DNA of 8,121 nucleotides, from positions 1 to 8,121 of the forward strand of contig CALEST010000037.1 in assembly GCA_937907555.1 (NCBI GenBank). Reading direction: 5' to 3'. Source of the stretch: an uncultured Sediminibacterium sp. Lineage in GTDB: Bacteria; Bacteroidota; Bacteroidia; Chitinophagales; Chitinophagaceae. Shown piece after piece: positions 6,300-8,121 of the stretch. Below the pieces are notes generated by a model. That model did no database searches. It saw only the letters and a list, made by a program, of their open reading frames with translations, and was not told the DNA's origin. The position numbers and the translations under genes were made by a program. Position 1 is the stretch's first letter; each line of letters starts with the position of its first letter.

Positions 6300-6662
6300 T
6301 TAAGGTTGGTTTTGGTTTTCGGTGGCTGGGGGAGCTAAGGGTTCTGTTAGTACTTGAACGGCACCTGCCAGTTCTTTCCAGGTTCTTTCGAGTTCACTGT
6401 AGAAGGCTAGACCTTTTTCAGTCATAACGAAATATTTTCGGGGCGGTCCGCTATTGCTTTCAACCCATCTGTAGTTGAGCAATTCAGCATTCTTAAGTCG
6501 GGTAAGCAGCGGATACAAGGTACCTTCCAGAATGTGGAGGTTGGCTGCTTTCATCCGATCAACCAGGTCACTGGGGTAAACTTCTCCCTGGCGAATGATT
6601 GAAAGGATACAAAACTCCAGCACGCCCTTGCGCATCTGACTTTGTGTGTTTTGAATATCCAT
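6300..6662 (-). CDS. PadR-family transcriptional regulator
   Basis: A 120-residue winged-helix regulator of the small PadR type. The core is MRKGVLEFCILSII (10-23), YPSDLVDRMKAA (29-40), the recognition-helix region EGTLYPLLTRLKNAELL (46-62) and the wing PPRKYFVMTEKG (73-84), with a C-terminal dimerisation helix (85-105) and a short Pro/Gln/Asn tail. PadR proteins are mostly repressors that control their own operon and an adjacent membrane protein or transporter. Here the gene lies between a 65-residue protein (19 bp upstream) and the PspC protein (20 bp downstream). The inverted repeat over the operon promoter (6946-6966) is the natural candidate operator. The inducing signal is unknown. No key part of the fold is missing. 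Confidence 0.93.
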   Translation of the reverse strand: MDIQNTQSQMRKGVLEFCILSIIRQGEVYPSDLVDRMKAANLHILEGTLYPLLTRLKNAELLNYRWVESNSGPPRKYFVMTEKGLAFYSELERTWKELAGAVQVLTEPLAPPATENQNQP

Positions 6663-6681
6663 GGTCTAGATTTTTATTGGA

Positions 6682-6879
6682 TTAATAAACAAGGATAGGT
6701 TTTACAGGGGCAATTCTGCTGTAACGCTGAATTTTCCAAAGCTGGGCTACTGTGAACCTTTTCTTTGTCTTGTTTTCTACTCTTACACCAGTAGCAATAG
6801 TTTCATTCACTACCTGGGTTAAATTGTTCAGGGCTTTTTGATTAAGCTGAACCAGTGCGTTTGTGTTTGTCAGTTTCAT
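6682..6879 (-). CDS. 65-residue protein of unknown function, first gene of the PadR-PspC operon
   Basis: I do not recognise a family. The protein is basic, without a signal peptide or membrane helix. The N-terminal half is rich in N, Q and T (NTNALVQLNQKALNNLTQVV, 5-24) and is likely helical. The C-terminal half has NKTKKRFTVAQLWKIQRYSR (36-55), a basic helix with aromatic residues, and ends in Pro-Ile-Leu-Val-Tyr. Support for a real gene: it starts about 40 bp downstream of a good promoter candidate, it is the first frame of that transcript, and only 19 bp separate it from padR. It could be a co-regulator or partner of PadR or of the HAAS-like domain, which is speculation. There is no strong ribosome-binding site. 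Confidence 0.65.
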   Translation of the reverse strand: MKLTNTNALVQLNQKALNNLTQVVNETIATGVRVENKTKKRFTVAQLWKIQRYSRIAPVKPILVY

Positions 6880-6925
6880 GGTAAGTATTTTTAATTGCTT
6901 TGTTTGATTAATTACTTTGACAACA

Positions 6926-6956
6926 CAAAGATGGGGATATTTTTAGTACTATGCAA
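6926..6956 (-). promoter_or_regulatory. promoter of the 65-residue protein/padR/pspC operon
   Basis: On the - strand, TTG (6956-6954) is followed after 20 bp by CATCTTTG (6933-6926). This fits the Bacteroidota pattern of TTG at -33 and TAnnTTTG at -7 apart from one base (C for T at the first position). Transcription would start near 6920, giving a leader of about 40 nt before the ATG at 6879. Confidence 0.55.
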
Positions 6957-6966
6957 CACATAGTAC
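6946..6966. promoter_or_regulatory. inverted repeat over the -33 element, probable PadR operator
   Basis: GTACTATG (6946-6953) and CATAGTAC (6959-6966) are perfect 8-bp inverted repeats separated by CAACA. The -33 TTG of the operon promoter lies in this spacer, so a bound dimer would block RNA polymerase. It does not match the ATGT-N8-ACAT site known for phenolic-acid PadR proteins, but PadR sites vary. Assignment to the PadR encoded downstream is inference. Confidence 0.55.
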
Positions 6967-7220
6967 CTAGTTTTTTTAGGTAATAGGCTGAGTTTAGATG
7001 TTGGTTTTGTATAATTATCTGAAAATCAATGATTTAATAATTTTCAGAATTTTGAGAAAGGGATAATCGGTTCTAAAAAGGGATGAATGGCGGCCTGCTA
7101 TAAATGGGTTATAAATGCTCAGATACTATATATAGGTATGAATTCCCGGCATTGAGAATATATATAAAAATGTAAGGGTTCTTTAGTGATCAATTCAGTG
7201 AAGTCATTATTTAAATTTCA

Positions 7221-7236
7221 ATCGTAAAAATACGAT
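7221..7236. promoter_or_regulatory. upstream ArsR operator
   Basis: ATCGTA-AAAA-TACGAT is a perfect 6-bp inverted repeat. It is matched in length and sequence by a second copy 46 bp downstream, and both copies are followed by GAATT. A wider inverted repeat AATTTCAAT/ATTGAAATT (7214-7247) surrounds it. It covers the place where the -33 contact of the arsR promoter should lie. Confidence 0.65.
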
Positions 7237-7254
7237 GAATTGAAATTATCTTCT

Positions 7255-7262
7255 TAGCTTTG
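7255..7262 (+). promoter_or_regulatory. -7 promoter element of the arsR-arsM operon
   Basis: TAGCTTTG is an exact match to TAnnTTTG. Transcription would start near 7268, within the second operator and about 20 bp before the arsR ATG. There is no clear TTG at the ideal -33 position; that position falls at the end of the first operator. Confidence 0.6.
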
Positions 7263-7266
7263 TTCT

Positions 7267-7282
7267 ATCGTATATAAACGAT
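7267..7282. promoter_or_regulatory. downstream ArsR operator
   Basis: ATCGT-ATATAA-ACGAT is a 16-bp inverted repeat matching the upstream site (ATCGTA-N4-(T/A)ACGAT). It covers the predicted transcription start and ends 5 bp before the arsR ATG. Confidence 0.65.
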
Positions 7283-7287
7283 GAATT

Positions 7288-7620
7288 ATGGCAGCACCTA
7301 AATTAGATGAGTTTTTAAAAACAGAACAGGAATTGGCATTGTTTGCCAAAGCGCTTTCGCATCCGGCCCGAATTGCTATATTAAAAGTACTCGCACAAAA
7401 GAATGAATGTGTGTGCGGAGAAATTGTAGATGTATTGCCATTGGCACAGTCTACCGTATCGCAACATTTAAAAGAATTAAAAGAAGCCGGTTTAATTAAG
7501 GGAACCGTTGAAGGACCCAGGAGTTGCTATTGCATTAATTGGAAAGCTTTTGAAAAATTCAATCAATCTTTTAATCAGTTATTTTCTAAACTTAAAGTAC
7601 AACAGCAATCCTGTTGTTAA
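7288..7620 (+). CDS. arsR: ArsR-family arsenic-responsive repressor
   Basis: A 110-residue winged-helix repressor that would release its own promoter when As(III) binds. The fold is complete: FAKALSHPARIAILKVLAQK (19-38), recognition helix LAQSTVSQHLKELKEAGLI (52-70) and wing KGTVEGPRSCYCINW (71-85). The α3 metal motif is present as E40-C41-V-C43, corresponding to the first two cysteines of the E. coli ELCVCDLC site; the third position is not Cys. Further cysteines occur as C80-Y-C82 at the end of the wing and as a terminal C109-C110 pair, so As(III) may be bound by a different third ligand. The gene is the first of an operon with arsM, 28 bp downstream, and its promoter lies between two matched inverted repeats. 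The start follows the family N terminus; no Shine-Dalgarno is seen. Confidence 0.93.
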   Translation: MAAPKLDEFLKTEQELALFAKALSHPARIAILKVLAQKNECVCGEIVDVLPLAQSTVSQHLKELKEAGLIKGTVEGPRSCYCINWKAFEKFNQSFNQLFSKLKVQQQSCC

Positions 7621-7648
7621 ATCATTCAAATATTTAAAATTATATTTT

Positions 7649-8121
7649 ATGCAAACCGAAGAACAATTAAAACAAATAGTAAAAGATAAATACGCAGAAA
7701 TTGCGAATCAATCTGTTGCAGACAATAAAGCTTCCTGTTGTGGTGCTGGCGGATGCAGCACAGAAGTCTATAATATCATGAGTGATGATTATACCACGAT
7801 GGAAGGGTACAATGAAAATGCAGATCTGGGATTGGGCTGTGGACTTCCAACACAGTTTGCTCAAATTAAAGCAGGTGATGTGGTAGTGGATTTGGGAAGT
7901 GGTGCTGGCAATGATTGTTTTGTTGCCCGGGCACAAACTGGTGAAAAAGGAAAAGTAATTGGTATTGATTTTACACCTGCCATGATTCAGAAAGCAAGAA
8001 ATAATGCAGATGCCTTAGGATTTAATAATGTGGAATTCCGTGAAGGCGATATAGAGCATATGCCATTGGGGGGAAATATAGCGGATGTGGTAGTAAGTAA
8101 TTGTGTATTGAATCTTGTTCC
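7649..8121 (+). CDS. arsM: arsenite S-adenosylmethionine methyltransferase, N-terminal 157 residues (cut by window end)
   Basis: ArsM methylates As(III) with S-adenosylmethionine to volatile or less retained methylarsenicals. The visible part has the Cys-rich segment SCCGAGGCS (29-37), GLGCGLPTQ with C64 (61-69), SAM motif I VVVDLGSGAGND (78-89), the acidic motif GIDFTPAMIQKARNNA (105-120), VEFREGDIEHMPL (128-140) and SNCVLNLV with C152 (150-157). C64 and C152 correspond to two of the conserved As(III)-binding cysteines of characterised ArsM enzymes. The last conserved cysteine and the C-terminal domain lie beyond the window. The frame is open to the final base with no break. It follows arsR by 28 bp and must share its arsenic-controlled promoter. 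A longer arsenic operon to the right is likely but not visible. Confidence 0.93.
   Translation, partial: MQTEEQLKQIVKDKYAEIANQSVADNKASCCGAGGCSTEVYNIMSDDYTTMEGYNENADLGLGCGLPTQFAQIKAGDVVVDLGSGAGNDCFVARAQTGEKGKVIGIDFTPAMIQKARNNADALGFNNVEFREGDIEHMPLGGNIADVVVSNCVLNLV

Larger units (their letters stand above)
6880..7287. promoter_or_regulatory. divergent control region between the PadR-PspC and arsenic operons
   Basis: This 408-bp gap has no open frame worth calling; the longest candidate near 6998 is 22 codons. The left end holds the PadR-operon promoter and its inverted repeat, and the right end holds the arsR promoter with two operators (all listed separately). In between there are a small repeat ACCTA/TAGGT (6965-6981), a 9-bp inverted repeat TCTGAAAAT/ATTTTCAGA with a 13-nt loop (7018-7048), two copies of TATAAATG exactly 11 bp apart (7099-7106, 7110-7117) and a palindrome CTATATATAG (7126-7135) flanked by ATAC and GTAT. 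Nothing can be assigned to these middle elements. Confidence 0.6.

Noticed and set aside
7018..7048. Intrinsic terminator
   Set aside because: The stem is almost all A-T with a 13-nt loop, there is no good T-run, and no gene ends nearby.
7667..7936. 89-codon open frame on the - strand
   Set aside because: It is antisense to arsM, whose cysteines and SAM motifs are clearly encoded on the + strand.
1..8121. Mobile element, CRISPR array, tRNA or phage remnant
   Set aside because: I saw no transposase or integrase frames, no regularly spaced repeats and no tRNA-like cloverleaf; composition appears uniform across the genes.

Overview
The window looks like an ordinary chromosomal segment of a Bacteroidota bacterium, most likely family Chitinophagaceae. 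Three things support this: the protein sequences (SCO/DUF420 pair, a family of Cys4 zinc-ribbon proteins, a large PspC protein next to PadR), starts that mostly lack Shine-Dalgarno sequences, and promoter-like sites of the Bacteroidota type (TAnnTTTG at about -7). The genus assignment is not possible from sequence alone. I see no tRNA, rRNA, CRISPR array, transposase or phage gene.

Left part (1-1456, + strand): a SCO-type copper chaperone/thiol-disulfide protein and a DUF420 membrane protein, the usual tail of a cytochrome-oxidase assembly cluster that continues to the left of the window. The SCO reading frame starts right at the window edge without a membrane anchor, and the DUF420 protein carries a textbook EF-hand loop. 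Middle part (1533-3931): a short tail-less single-stranded-DNA-binding protein (-), a small zinc-ribbon protein (+), an RlpA-like lipoprotein (-) whose 3' end overlaps the zinc-ribbon gene, and glycine-cleavage T protein gcvT (-). A hairpin plus T-run between gcvT and rlpA contains the rlpA start codon. The ssb/zinc-ribbon intergenic region holds two abutting perfect 10-bp palindromes.

Right-middle part (4045-6956, - strand): a three-gene operon of a 65-residue protein of unknown function, a PadR-family repressor and a 744-residue membrane protein with a HAAS-like N terminus, two PspC domains and a long C-terminal region. It has a promoter with an inverted repeat sitting on the -33 element, which suggests autorepression by PadR, and ends in a strong intrinsic terminator. 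This looks like an envelope-stress module.

Right end (7221-8121, + strand): an arsenic operon, arsR followed by arsM (cut by the window end). The arsR promoter is bracketed by two matching 16-bp inverted repeats, ATCGTA-N4-(T/A)ACGAT, the probable ArsR operators. The 408-bp region 6880-7287 is the shared divergent control region of the PadR-PspC and ars operons.
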